From positions 2,216,546 to 2,280,545 of the forward strand of contig FN649726.1 in assembly GCA_000310025.1 (NCBI GenBank): a stretch of 64,000 nt of DNA. The letters are read 5' to 3'. Shown piece by piece: positions 20,401-32,686 of this stretch. A model generated the notes under the pieces. The model was not told the DNA's origin, did not search any database, and saw only the letters and a program-made list of their open reading frames with translations. The translations under genes and the position numbers were made by a program. Source of the DNA: Ectocarpus siliculosus. Taxonomy: Eukaryota; Sar; Phaeophyceae; Ectocarpales; Ectocarpaceae. How positions within the stretch are numbered: the first letter of the stretch is position 1; each line of letters begins with the position of its first letter.

Positions 20401-22785
20401 CATGTCCGTCCGTACTGGTTTCTCTGGTGGCATTCGGTGTGTGGCGACTCTTTGTTCGTGGTAAGTATGCATGTGATGATGATCAGCACACTCACGGTGC
20501 GCGCATGATAAACATGGGTAAAATTGTGGGAGATTGGAACATGAAGGCGAGAGGGGTGGAGGTAACACCCGAACATGGACTCGAGCCTCCAAAACAAAAT
20601 TGAGCTGCACCCATGAACCAAGTTGTTGCAATATGTGCGTACTGCACGGATGTTGTGTCGAATGCCTGACCCTCCTTCAGCACATGCATGCATGATGATG
20701 CTGGCTACAAATTTGTTTATCTCCTGTACAAGTGGTAGCAGCAAGCGCTACAAGAAGACAAGAAGAGTACAACCTCCAGCACAAGGTCTACCCTGTCAAA
20801 AGCAATGGGCCTACGCGGGGTTATTCGTTGCTTCTGTTAGGCCTTGAAGTGTTTTTTAGCGTTGATTTTGTCAACGTACGGATCAGGGTTCTCGTGTGAG
20901 ATACGTATGTATGTATGTATATATATGACATGTACGTGGTGGGTGTTCTGGCCGGATAGACACTACGACCCGCGTGCGAATGGACGGCGGGGTGCCTAGT
21001 TCTCTCTGGTACCCCTCGACAAACAGTCACACGATCACACACGTATGATATGTTCATGTGGAAATTGTTTCGTTCTTGCAAATACCAAGCTCAAAAAAGA
21101 AAATACGAAAAATGCATACGATACGCGTCAGTCACCTTCAGATGTACATGGCAGGGTGTTCAATACATATATGTAGCCGTCCATACGTAAGCGTTATTCT
21201 GCCATCCAACAGCCAGAACACAAATTATAGACTCCGACGTAGAAGTTAAGTATGATGCACATGGACAGATGCTGATTTTTGGGGTATCCTCCTTGGCGAC
21301 TCACCTTATTCAAACCTGAAGACTGCAACAACAACGACAACGGCAGCAGCACCAAAACCAAACAACGAGCTGTTACCCTGTCGAACCACCTGGCCGACGG
21401 GATAGCTAACAGTACCAAGTCGTACCAGGAAGATTGCCTTTGCTGTTTGAGATAGTAGAGGTAATAGCAGTATTGGATCATATCGCCAGAGAAACCTTTT
21501 CAAGCGCGGCCACGAACATAGACTAGCAGGAGTGAGTGTGGGGACGGAAAGGGACAAGAGCCGCCGACGAGTGAGCAGAAGCCACTGTTTACGCACGACC
21601 CACAGTCAATACCACGGCAGCCAGCTAGAGAGGACAGCCGCTTCGATGATTGATATTACCGTATGGAGATTGACTATAGATTGTTGCAGACGCACCAGCA
21701 GCAAACAAACGTGCGCGATGCCAAAAAATACTCGATGTGGGCATGTATTTGAGCTTGGTGGCCATGTGGTACCGTTGCCAAAGAGCGGCGGACCAACCTA
21801 GAAACAAACGTGTATGGACTCTATGAAGCTTATAATACACAAGAAGTGGCGTTGGAACAAGCGAAACGATGAGTGCTGTTTCCATCCGAAAAAAACAGTC
21901 TTACGTACAGAACAGAGTGCCCCTCAAACCGACAGGATGCTGAATAAGAGGCAGAAAAAGCGAGAAGAACACGAGGAGCGGCAGGTAGGTGAAGATCAGG
22001 GAGGGCACCGAAATGCACAGAGAGGAAATCTATTGTACACGGGCGATCGTCGGGGGGCACACGGGGAGAGGCCACAGCCTATGGTACGTAGATGCCGTCT
22101 CCTCGTTGCTATCGGATGACGCGTATGTACGCATCTAGTTCCGGTCCATGTCGTCAATATGCGCAAATAAATGCCTTTGGGTTGCCTTTGGATTTTGTTG
22201 GGTGAGGCGATCAGAACGGAAAACAGAGAGGACTATCAGCAAAAAACACACCGTATTGTTAGGACTGCTGTTCCTTGACTGCTTCGTCTCGCTTTCTCGC
22301 GAATCCATATATTATCTCTTTCTTGCTCTACCCCATGACGTCTCCACAGTATTTCGGCACTGCTCCCATTCATGTTGTCGTTGTTGAAGTCGAGGAAGCT
22401 ACTTCGTCACAACTTTTTCCAGTCTTACCGGATATATTTCAGTATACACATGTGGGTTCGCAGCCGTACACTGCTATACGGATTGTTGTACTGGCCGCCC
22501 GGGACAGACTGAAGTCCTCTCTCCAGTCATCGGAAGAGATACTTGTGGTGCGTACTAAAATGTTTTTCTCTCGTTCACAAATATACCATGCATGGTGTGT
22601 GAATCGTGTCGCGTTCAATCTGCTTGTCGGTCTTCTCGACTACAACACCACACTGGAACTAGAAGAGATGAAATGAAGTCTACCCACACGAGGTGGGATT
22701 GAGTCTAGGATGTGGATCTCAACGCGTGGAAGTGTCAAACCAGTGAAGGTTTGCCGGCCTGAACAAAAACACCTCTCTCTACCGC
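17463..22785. other. Gene-poor interval, no gene recognised
   Basis: More than 5 kb of low-coding DNA rich in short TACTGTA/TACAGTA and CTGCTG motifs, with a TACTGCTGT match (reverse) at 18558-18566 and AT-rich TATATA runs. Open frames such as 18768-19172, 21306-21596 and 21814-22119 lack recognisable domains. No tRNA or rRNA was seen. Confidence 0.4.
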
Positions 22786-22812
22786 CAACAACAACAACAA
22801 CAACAACAACAA
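22786..22812. repeat. (CAA)n microsatellite
   Basis: About nine uninterrupted CAA units. Confidence 0.95.
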
Positions 22813-23149
22813 GACACATAGATTTCTCGTGAGGAAACTTCCCTTGCAGGTCTCTGTAAGGTCTAGTTGCCCACGAACTTGTGGAGATTAAGTCGGGCTC
22901 CTTATTTATTGTGTGTGTCGCTGGCAAAGAAGCGTTAGAATATCCATATTGTACTCCCTCCACAACACGAACACGTACAATCGGCAGTAATTCAATTTTG
23001 CTTAATTCTACATGAAGTCAACCCGTACCAAATGTTGATTAACAGAAGATTTAGACTGCAATTCGACTGTTGTTTGCCGTTGTAGTTGTAGAAGCCTAAA
23101 AGCTACTGCCGCCGCGGCCGCCGCTGCTGTCGATGTCGTTGTTGTCGTC

Positions 23150-23870
23150 GTCGTCACATGGATACAGCAGATGAATAAATGTGTTTCTCTAAAGAAGTCC
23201 ATAGATATTCTGGGGAGATGGTGTGCCCAAGAAATTCGGCTTCCGTGGCACCAATACGGGCTTTGGGAGGCGTCACCTCCACGTTTATTGCAAACACAAT
23301 CTTTCAGAAAGAGAGCGAACGGTCGCCACATGATCGTCTAGGGTCTCATCGTAACGATCAGATCGTCCACGTATGAGGCGACACGTTGCTTGGAGGTCAT
23401 TGATGACTTCGTTGACAACCTGACGGAACCACCCAGGAGAAGCAGAGCTGCCTTGAGGGATTCTCAGCCACTCGAAAAGTCCAGAGGACGAAACAAACGC
23501 CACTTGAGTGGCGTGGCATCACGGCGAATCGTGCTTTGATGGAACGAAGACTTCATGTCGAAGAAAGAATGTATCTTCTCTTTCAACAGCTTGTCCGGAG
23601 TATCGTCGACTCTGGTATCGGAAGCTGACTATGTAAACGAACAAAAATCAACTTTCGATAATTGACGGTGAATGCGAACACCACAGGATTTCTTAGGCAT
23701 AACAACCAGGATAACAACCAAGGGACTCGAGTCCGGAGATGTAGAGTGTTGGATGAGACCCTCAGCAACATATTGGTCCAGAATATCGTCCACTTGCTTC
23801 GCCACTGCAGGGTTAACTCAATAAGGGCGAAAGGTGACTGGCTCACTGCCAGGGGGAACTATTAGTCAAC
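23150..23870 (-). mobile_element. Ty3/gypsy-like retroelement fossil
   Basis: Minus-strand stretches resemble successive parts of a Ty3/gypsy reverse transcriptase: the region before the fingers, the palm, and the segment preceding RNase H. They are spread over more than one frame. The copy is broken with several interruptions and looks old. No long terminal repeats, gag or integrase parts were recognised; weaker related sequence may extend to about 24350. Confidence 0.65.
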
Positions 23871-25612
23871 TTGAACAGGCAAACAGCAAACATGAGCCGA
23901 AATCCGTCGAGACCGGGAAAACACATCGTGACATTCGCACAATAAATTACCCACTTGGTGATAACGTCATGCGTTCAACCAGGACTATGTACTTTGAACG
24001 TGATCTCTCGCAAACGGAGAGGAAGCTTGGCCCGCATGAGGGAGAACCTATCACCTTGTTCCGGAGTCAAACGTTCCATAGTAGCCTGCGGAGGTGAAGC
24101 AAAGGTGTGATCAGGAGGTCCTTCTACATGCCGCTTCTGGCTGTTTGGCCGAGAGATTGTGCACAAACGGGTCAATGGTTGGTCGCATTGCAGAACGGGG
24201 GTCGCCGTTGGGCAAGCAAGATGCAATCAGCGGGGCTGGGGGCATCAGAAACAACATCCGGCGGAACGGCGGCGGTTTGAAGGCCCGCGCTCAGATCGCC
24301 GTGCGGGATGGCGCTAAGGGGTACTTGGAGAAGGGCGCATAAGCGGTACCGAAAACGTCTCCGGGCTCTAAACTCGAAACACCCGCCAACGGCACACGTG
24401 TCTGCCATGGGTGATGAAATGCTCGTCGAAGGAAAAACATGGACGTTTGAGGAAGGAGCATATCCACCATAACAGGGGACCATCGCTGCGTGTGGCTGCG
24501 TCCTAATCAATCAACTTGCACAAGGTCTGTTCGGTAGGTAGTTTATTTAATGGAATCTTTCCCAGCACACCGACGAACGAAGTAACTGCTCGCAGTTCGG
24601 AGATGTCGTGAACGAATCCTTCAACGCCATTCTGCCTATATGGTGGGCGAAAGTGAGCTCATCGAGAACACCACAATCTCCAGGTCGTTCCGGGGCCAAA
24701 GTGCGGTAGAACGGTCGCTAATAAACCGCATCCAACTGTGTATCTCGGCCGAGCAGCACGTCATGATGCGCAACGCCACCAGGAACAACATACTTGTGTA
24801 CCCAAACTGCAAGAGAAACGGTTGGAAATTTACGCCGAAGAACCTGTACCCTCAAACGAACCGAAATGGACGTTTGAACAGACAGGGGCTGATTTACAAA
24901 ACGCCCCAACACGGGGCTTAATGTGTGCGCGTTTTTTTGAAAAAAGCTTGCACGGCAGATATATATGTACATTGCATGGATTCCCAAATAGAGTACACAT
25001 TGACATGTACAATATATAGCGGCAATATCATAAGATGACGCGAAACAACGTCGTAGACTAGAACACTAATAGCATTGAACAGCGGGGAACATGATCCTCT
25101 AACTACAGGGTACGACGTAAAATTTAACGCTTGCCGTATGCATGATTGCACCGCTGTAGATATTTTATTCATGTTCATGATGATGTGTTCAAACAGCAGC
25201 AAAGCACGGCCGAAAGATTGCTTTGTTCATGATGATCTTGGATGATTTGCCTATTTCCAAATATATATGTAGCAGTGCATCGTGCTATTCTACATTACGA
25301 AAAGACGTCGTGTGAAAGCAGGATGTTTCAAAGACCACGACGCCAGCGGAGCTGTGAGAGCACAAGATCCGGGATGTGTCCGCCCCGCCGTCCTGCCTGG
25401 TTTCAGATATGTCGGTAGATATGCATACATACATCATACATACCATGTGGGGTCATCACAGACTGTACACTTTGCAGGGGGGTACTGCTGGAGGGGCACG
25501 ACAGACGATCACAGCAACCAACAGCAGCTCAGCTGCAGCTGCGGCAGAGCAGCAGCGAGAGGCACAAGCAGGGAGGGGAGAAAACTACCACTAGAGTGTG
25601 TGTAAGAGAGCG
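23871..25612. other. Intergenic interval upstream of SNRNP40
   Basis: No gene recognised. The left part (to about 24350) may belong to the retroelement fossil. The right part is AT-rich with several TATATAT runs (24958-24968, 25259-25270) and should contain the SNRNP40 promoter. Confidence 0.4.
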
Positions 25613-28600
25613 ATGGCAGAGGTGGAAGATCGAATTGTGATCTCAAAGAGAAAGGGAGATGGAGAGGATGGCGGCCAAGAGAAAAGGCTGAGAGTGGAAA
25701 CTCAAGCCGCGCTAGCCATCGTTGAAAAGCAAAACATTGCGCGTTCCTCGACGCTTCTCGCACCGACAATGCTCCTCACCGGGCACCAAGCGGCGGTCTA
25801 CACCCTGAAGTTCGACCCCACGGGACTGCAACTCGCCAGTGCTGGCGCGGACAGGGCGATCTTCTTGTGGGATACCAGAGGAGAGTGTGCAAATTACAAC
25901 GTGCTCAGAGGGCATAAGAATGTGAGAAGGGTTTGGGGAGCACGTGTGTATCCAACACGAGACTGAGCGTGTCTTGATTTGGGCTGTTGGGCTACTGCTG
26001 CCGCAGGCCGTCTGGCTATTAAGACGCGGACAGTCAGTTGCTTCGTTGCACTCAAGACTACCTATGCGCGAGAGCAACAGGTCTATTGACCTGTGATTCC
26101 ACGTTGTGTTTGGCATATGTAGATTTACTGCAGGGTAGGGCGCTCTCTCTGGATTTGACCACAGCAGACTCGCTCCTGCACTGCTTAGCTGTGGCGCCCA
26201 CATGGCTCGCTCGCTCCTTGGAAGCAAACCGCAGCCGCTGCTGCTCTTATTCTTCTTTCAACAGCCCCAAACCGTAAATGATAGTTCTATGTATGATCGT
26301 CCTTTCGCTTGCAACAGGCAATTCTCGACCTGCACTGGTCACCGAACTCTCCCACCATCATCACGGCCTCAGCGGACAAGACGCTTGGATACTGGGATGC
26401 AAATGCTGGCAAGCGCAAGAAAACGTTCAAGGTGAACGAACGAGAGTGCTGATAGTTGGTGGACAGTCAGGTAGCCGCTTGCATGACATGTGCCGAAATC
26501 ATCTATGCTATGTTGCGCATGCATGCCACCAAACGAACTGTCGAGCAAAGTGGGGTACGGCAGGTAAGCTTAACCCCCGATTTTGGACTTAAATGTTGAG
26601 ACGACGGCAAAGCCCAACTCCAGAGAGACGGGGTATCACTGGCACCATTCAATACGAACCCACGTCAATGGATACCGCGCGGAAGGCCCTGGTTGCTCGT
26701 GTAGGTCTTGTGTGCAACCCTCGACAACGTTTACTCAAAACTCCCACGAGAGTTGGGGTCGTCATCGAGTATCGCGTGTGCACGACGTGCGTAACCATTC
26801 GAGAGCACCCTCCGTGAACGCTGTTGCTCCCAGATTGTGTACTTCGCATGCAGAGGAAGATTGATGGCACCCCCGTACATAACTGTTTCCAACAACCTGT
26901 TCAGATACCAAATGTGGTGATTTGGAAGCTCCTCGGACGCCACAGGCGATGTTGCTCGCTACCTTGTTATCCTCACCCTGCCGACGCGGTTTTGCTCGCT
27001 CGCAACGCTCGAATTTCATAGCTTTGGTGCACAATCAACCTCCCGCTGACTACTCTGCTGTTGCTCGTGTCCCATGCGTCTGTGATGAATTGAACAATGC
27101 ACAGGGGCACTCGGGAGTAGTTAACAGCTGTTCCATTTCTCGTACGGGGAATCTCATGGCGTCTGCCTCCGACGACGGCTTCGTCAAGCTCTGGGACCCG
27201 AGGGTGAGGCGATCGGTGGCGGAGTTCATGAACCAGTACCAGGTAACGGCGGTGTGCTTGTCGAGGGACGACCAGCAGGTCATGAGCGGAGGCATCGACA
27301 ACGAGATCAAGGTTTTCGATGTACGAAAACTGGACATCGCCTACACCATGACCGGACACACCGACACGGTTACCGGTACGTGGGTGGGTAGAGAACGGTT
27401 GGTAGCTTGTGCGTTCTATTGAAGCGGATTCCCGAAGCGTGCCGTCGAGGTGCACTCCCATTGCGTTTGAATCTTGCTTGTCCAAGCCACAATCACGCGA
27501 ATTGAGTGGGCATTATTTTCAACTTGATTTTGGTTTTGTATGGTGTGGTTGAAGCATCACGTTCGACGCTCTCCTTGCCGTGTGCCCGTCGCGTTGTTCT
27601 AGGTCTCGCGCTTAGCCCGGATGGGAATCATCTTTTGTCCAACTCCATGGACAACAGCGTCATCATGTGGGACGTCCGGCCATTTGCCAACCAGAACCGC
27701 CTAGAGAAGACATTTCACGGCATCAAGGTGACAGGGAGTGCCACCTCCTTGGAAGTTTGGGTTTGGCCGCAAGGCTGTGCGTAAAGGTTTTGGGAAACAT
27801 GATCCTGACGATCGTCGCTGCGTTGTAGTTCTTCTTTGTCGATCGAATGTTTCTAGTGCCGTGCCCTCTTGGAGTCTTCGTGTAGAGTCGAACCAAAATT
27901 AGTAATGAGATTGCGGAGAGGTCGCCGACCGCCGCCCTTGTTTTCGCAGGGGTTTTGAGCAACTTGTGAGCAACCGTGCTTGCGATCGCCATCCCTCAAA
28001 GCATTCTTGAGCTTTAGTCTAGAAGTCTCAACCTCACGGATGTGTACGACCCTTTTTTGCAGCACGGGGGGGAAAAGAACCTGCTCAAGTGCGCATGGTC
28101 ACCGGACGGGGAGATGGTTTCGGCTGGGTCTTCAGACCAGGCGGTGCATATCTGGGATGAGCCATCGACACAGGAGCTCTACTTCTTGCCGGGCCACACG
28201 GGTTCGGTGAATGAGGTGAGGGGGTCGCCTGAAACCGGATAAGTACTGTCAGCTGTCGACAACGATCGCCTGCAACATCATCCCTACTGCTGTATTTTGT
28301 CGAGTCTTTAATCCCTCCTGGTGCGGCTGTGTTTGCCTTGCTTCACTCATGTGCAAGAGCAAGAGTGTGATTGGAATATTAGGGATGTTGCCTCTTCTCC
28401 CAATGTTTGCGGCTGATCGGAAGTTCCCGGCTTGCGGTACACAGCGGCAGCGCCACTAGACAAGAGTAGCGTTGGGAACTGTTGCAGAGAGGCGTTTCGC
28501 CACGGACGGAACGATATCGTGCCGCTCGCATTAAGCCCTGATGTGCTAATTCGATTCGTAAGGGGCTTGATAGATATCAGGTTTCCCGCAACCGATAGGT

Positions 28601-28732
28601 TTGCTGATTCGCCCCTGGTGTCTGTCGCCGACTCGTCCGTCCAACCTGCAGATGACCTTCCACCCAACGGAGAGCATCATTGGCTCCTGCGGCTCGGACA
28701 AGAATATTTATCTCGGTGAAATCGGAGCTTGA
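25613..28732 (+). CDS. SNRNP40: U5 snRNP 40-kDa WD-repeat protein (SNRNP40)
   Basis: Core spliceosome WD40 protein that binds PRP8 in the U5 snRNP, in the nucleus. Six exons: 25613-25921, 26318-26431, 27105-27375, 27603-27727, 28063-28215 and 28652-28732, all with GT-AG borders and matching phase, giving 350 residues, close to the 357 of the human protein. A charged N-terminus of about 55 residues precedes seven WD repeats. Visible blades include GHQAAVYTLKFDP, ILDLHWSPNSPTIITASADK, GHSGVVNSCSISRTG, the run VTAVCLSRDDQQVMSGG, LALSPDGNHLLSNSMDNS, the pair LLKCAWSPDG and LPGHTGSVNE, and a last blade ending GSDKNIYLGEIGA. The KNLLKCAWSPDG and DKNIYLGEI stretches closely match animal SNRNP40, which separates it from generic WD proteins. 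The ATG chosen precedes AEVEDRIV; an in-frame GTG lies 15 nt upstream. A TACTGCTGT motif lies just beyond the conserved donor of exon 5, in intron 5. Confidence 0.93.
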
Positions 28733-29401
28733 TGCAAGCATGTTCTCGGCTTTGGGAGATAAAACTTGGTAGAAATTCTGTAGCGATGATGGGGTCAGGG
28801 ACTGTTTGCGCCAACGGGATGTGGTGTCAGTGGTAGAGACACATTCCGTGTTTCTGTCGAAATTTAAGCCATTTGTAGTTAATCTGTACAATTGTATGGA
28901 TGTGAGGACGAGAACGTTTTAAAGGTTCTCATATTCCGATTTTGACACGTTGGGCTCATTAGCCTATCCGTAGTTTGGCTGCAGAATCGAAGAACAGAGT
29001 GCAAGCGTCGGACTCTCCCGCTCTACAGCACCAAGCTTGCTCAAAACACGTTTGCCAAACAAATGCTGACGGGTCCACGCACTCGGTCGACATTGCGTAG
29101 ACGCCTTTCGATCCGCCCTCGAAGTACAAATGGCACCACGAGCACATGGGTGTAGGCGAAGCACGTGGCTGGAACATGGAGGGAAGGGGCTTATGCCTAC
29201 ACGTAGGCTGTCTCCACTTTCACCTGTACAGGGGGCCCGGACTGCTGTTGCAGCGATTAATTCCTAGCACGGTCTTGCGACGGCCTCAGGATACCAACCC
29301 ACTTCCGATAATGAACACCCACTCTTTCAGCCACGCAGCCTGTTTATTGTCAACCCTATTTTGGGACCGTGTGGATCCGGCAGAACCGAACAGCAACCGG
29401 T
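28733..29401. other. Convergent intergenic spacer
   Basis: This spacer of 669 bp separates the stop codons of SNRNP40 (plus) and GrpE (minus), so it should hold both 3' ends. Nothing else was recognised. Confidence 0.5.
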
Positions 29402-32240
29402 TTATGGGGGTACCGCTACCGCTACCATGGCCGGTCGCACCAGCGTATCTCCGACTTGGTAGCCCTTCTGGAAGACCTGTACAGGGTTGGTATAGTGGTT
29501 GCGAAGGAACGCGATCGGCATACATAACGCACGCAGGAGGAAGAATTCAGAGAAAATTCCGCGGGCGCGGCGACTCACGCAACGGAAGACATTCACGGCG
29601 GTCGGTCGGCAACCCGTGGTGGTGGTCTCTACCACTGACGCAAGATAAGGGTACAGACGAATAGCTGCCGACAACGTGAGTGACTGTTGTCTAGATGAAC
29701 TGTTTGATTCGGGAACACACTTTGCCGTACTCGCAGTCAAGGAAGGAGACAAGGTACGAGGGCGCGTGAGGATGACCCGTCGAGCTGTGCTCACCTTGCA
29801 AACAACGTCTTCGGGGAACTCGTCGGTGTTCTCGCGCATAATGGCGTTGTGGATGTTATAGTCGAAAGGTGCCCCGATCTACCGTGCGGTTCGGTTCACA
29901 CATGTTAGGACGGTGTCATGAATGGTACATGGGGGTGGTGAAACCAACACAGCCGGAGGTGCTCCCATCAAATGACAAGTGACGATTTCACGACTATTAA
30001 TAGTATGTGTTGCAGTCGCAAGGCGGAGATGCCCGGCGTACCAACACACGGGTGCTTAAAGCAGCGTGCACCCTCAAAAGTCCTACGGCTACGTATGGCG
30101 CAACTTAGCCGATATTTGGTTGAACAATTGAAAGGACATGCCATGAGGGCAACATACATGTGCGAAATTATATGTTTCCAAGCGAGGGAATTATCGGGTG
30201 GTTCAATCAAGTGTCATTATTGGGTACAGCTTTGTTCTCACGACAACCAACCAAAAATAGAGGTGGCCGTGCAGTCTCGCCAATCTACACATCCAAAGCA
30301 GGGTGGTTGACGAAGCCTGGCAGGGCCCCGCCCCCTCGCCCTAACCCCCATCTCACCGTGTCCACTTCGACAAGGTCGAGCCCCTCCAGGCACTTCATCA
30401 TGTTGTCGTAGGTATCCTTGTAATACGCTACCACGGCTCGCTCGCCATCCGTCTCCGCGCTGATTGCCCCTGCCGCGCGCTCGAAGTTGTCCGCTACCCC
30501 TAGGATGTTGTTGATGGCCTCAGCTTTGCCCTTGTTGTAGGCCTGGGTGCGAGCCTCACCTCCTCGGCCTTTGAGCGCGGAAAACTCTTTCTCAAGCCGC
30601 TGCACCTGTTCATCGTGGGGCCGTGTCAAGGGGGGGCGTCACATCATGAGTTCAGCGGCTAAATTTACGGTTAGAACAATCACGATGTTTCCGGAAGGCG
30701 ACTAATTCTACTTCTTTCTTTGTATATATGATAGCATCATCTCATCTTTCGAGTTCGCACTACTTTCCGGGTATTGGTGCACATCTTATTTCTCACTATA
30801 TAATACTTCAGCCTGGCTTGTAACCACGCCTTCGGTTTTGGGATGGGATTAAAAACTGAAAGAATCACCAACCCAGATCACTCACTCGAAGCGCAAGACC
30901 TCTCTATGTCCCGCACACCAGATAAAGGGAGTCTCAAATTCGATCACAAGCCCCGTGCACAACGGGGAGGGAGGCACCTGTTGTACGGCGGGTTGTACCG
31001 CATCGCTACCAAGAACAACGAGGACATTCCGCTGGTTGGCCTGACTTTTACCTGTGGGCCCCACTCTGCCCACTGCTCGTCTGCCTGCGCCTGAGCGGTG
31101 ACGATGTCCGCCTGGGTCGCATTGATTTGCTTCTGAAGCATTTCCACCTTCTTGTTAAGGAACGCGTCTGAGTTGAGCAGGTCGTCAACTTCATCCTTCT
31201 TCGCCGCACGAGAGAAAGGCCCTCGTCCAAATCGGCCCGCCGTCTTCTTCACCCACGATGAGAATGGACCAGCAGGCTTTTGATTTCCAGCAAGGGCGGA
31301 TGCATGAAGACGGGTTTGCATGGAGGGGGGAGGAGATGGATCACAAGAAAGCCTTGGTTTACATCTGTTCAGAGCATGGAGTTATAACCATCTTGAACCA
31401 GGTCCCGTCAAGCACAGCAGAGCACCTGTATCCCGCTGCGCTCAAGATCGCTCTTTGGCTAGAAGGCCAGCAGGTGATGAGCATGTTTTGGCTGGTTTTA
31501 CACTGAAATGCGACAGCAGTAAAAATAGACAGAAACAGCGAGCATTGCAAGTCTGTTGTTGAAGAAGGTGTGTCCAGTAAAGTAGTAGCCGCCGAGCTCG
31601 ATGACGAGTACACATCGGCTATGCTCAACCTACAATAGGCATCGCCCAAGATCTACCCCGTGTATGTATGTCACCGCGGTCGAAAAGAGAGGCATTTTCT
31701 AGAAAAAGAGAGGCAACACGTGCTGCACGTCGAGAGGGCGGTAAACAGGAGTATTATAGTTCACCACGAGAGTGAACACAAGAACAATAAGCACGTCAGA
31801 GACCAGGGGTGTTCTGAGAGAAGATCCGCATGTAGTAGACAACGCTGGTCCTAGGGTGTAGAACGAACCCGGGCACAAGCAGGGTGTGTACGACTGTGGT
31901 GAAGTAGCTCGCGGCCCCACACGTAGCAGCATGTAGCATGTCGCACAGCTAATAAGAAACCTACACACGTGATCATGATCTAAGCCCCTTCCCTCTCTCA
32001 CGATACAAGCATCACATTCAATCGCACCTGCTCGCCAGAACTTCCACCATCTCCATTACCCGCGTCCAGTTGCTGAGCTTTGTCCCACCGCCTGGAGCTC
32101 CGTTCGACCGAAGTGCAAGCAGGCGCGGCGACTGATCGGCCGGCCAAGGACGTGAGGCCTGCAGGGTGTACGAAGGCACATGCTTCGTTGGCCGCGAGCA
32201 TTGCGGCCACAGCAAAAAGCGAGCGCATAGCACAGCTCAT
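29402..32240 (-). CDS. grpE: GrpE, plastid-targeted Hsp70 nucleotide exchange factor
   Basis: Releases ADP from DnaK/Hsp70. Five minus-strand exons: 32240-32028, 31276-31052, 30605-30357, 29878-29795 and 29476-29402, phase 0 at every junction, 281 residues. The N-terminus MRSLFAVAAMLAANEACA is a signal peptide followed by FVHP, the Phe-containing cleavage motif for secondary red plastids, so the mature protein should act in the plastid stroma. Exons 2 and 3 give the long coiled coil (KKVEMLQKQINATQADIV, then VQRLEKEFSALKG) and the four-helix part with ILGVADNFERA and YYKDTYDNMMKCLE. Exons 4 and 5 give the beta domain: FDYNIHNAIMRENTDEFPED and VFQKGYQVGDTLVRPAMV, a diagnostic GrpE ending. Start could be the ATG at 32240 or the one at 32228. 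The acceptor of exon 2 is the least certain border. It diverges from the HERC gene across 446 bp. Confidence 0.88.
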
Positions 32241-32686
32241 CACCCTTTCGATAGAAATGCGGATAAACGAGGCACTGCCGTGGTGTCTTGCCTTCAACCA
32301 CTAACCAAGTGAGGGACGCCAGCAAAGCAAGGCACGACCGGGGACCTCGCAGAGAATATTGCTCAAGGAGAAAAGGGGTTCAAAAAAAAAAAAGAGAACA
32401 AAAGGTTTCCCTTCAGGCGAAAACGGCAAACAGCGGCCGAACCTACAGTCTATCTAGCCAGCGCGTTGCATGTGTTCACATGTGTTCATGTTCTTTTTCT
32501 GCTGCATGCCAACAATAATTTGGGGCACCTCTGCACACAACTGAGCAAGCAACCACGCGTCCGCGCCGGCTCCTTCATGTGCATGTCGTGTAGCAGATAA
32601 GGCGACAAACGCATCAAGGCGTGCGATTCAACGTTGGAGGGTGACAATGCCCCCGCTGCAAGCTTGCATGCCGTGAGGAGGTTAGG
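32241..32686. promoter_or_regulatory. Divergent spacer between GrpE and HERC gene
   Basis: 446 bp separate the two start codons, which face away from each other, so both promoters and 5' leaders should lie here. A run of A (32378-32391) is present. No TATA box is evident. Shared regulation is inference. Confidence 0.5.

Noticed and set aside
24172-24510. Minus-strand frame near the retroelement fossil
   Set aside because: No convincing motif; could be part of the fossil or ordinary spacer.
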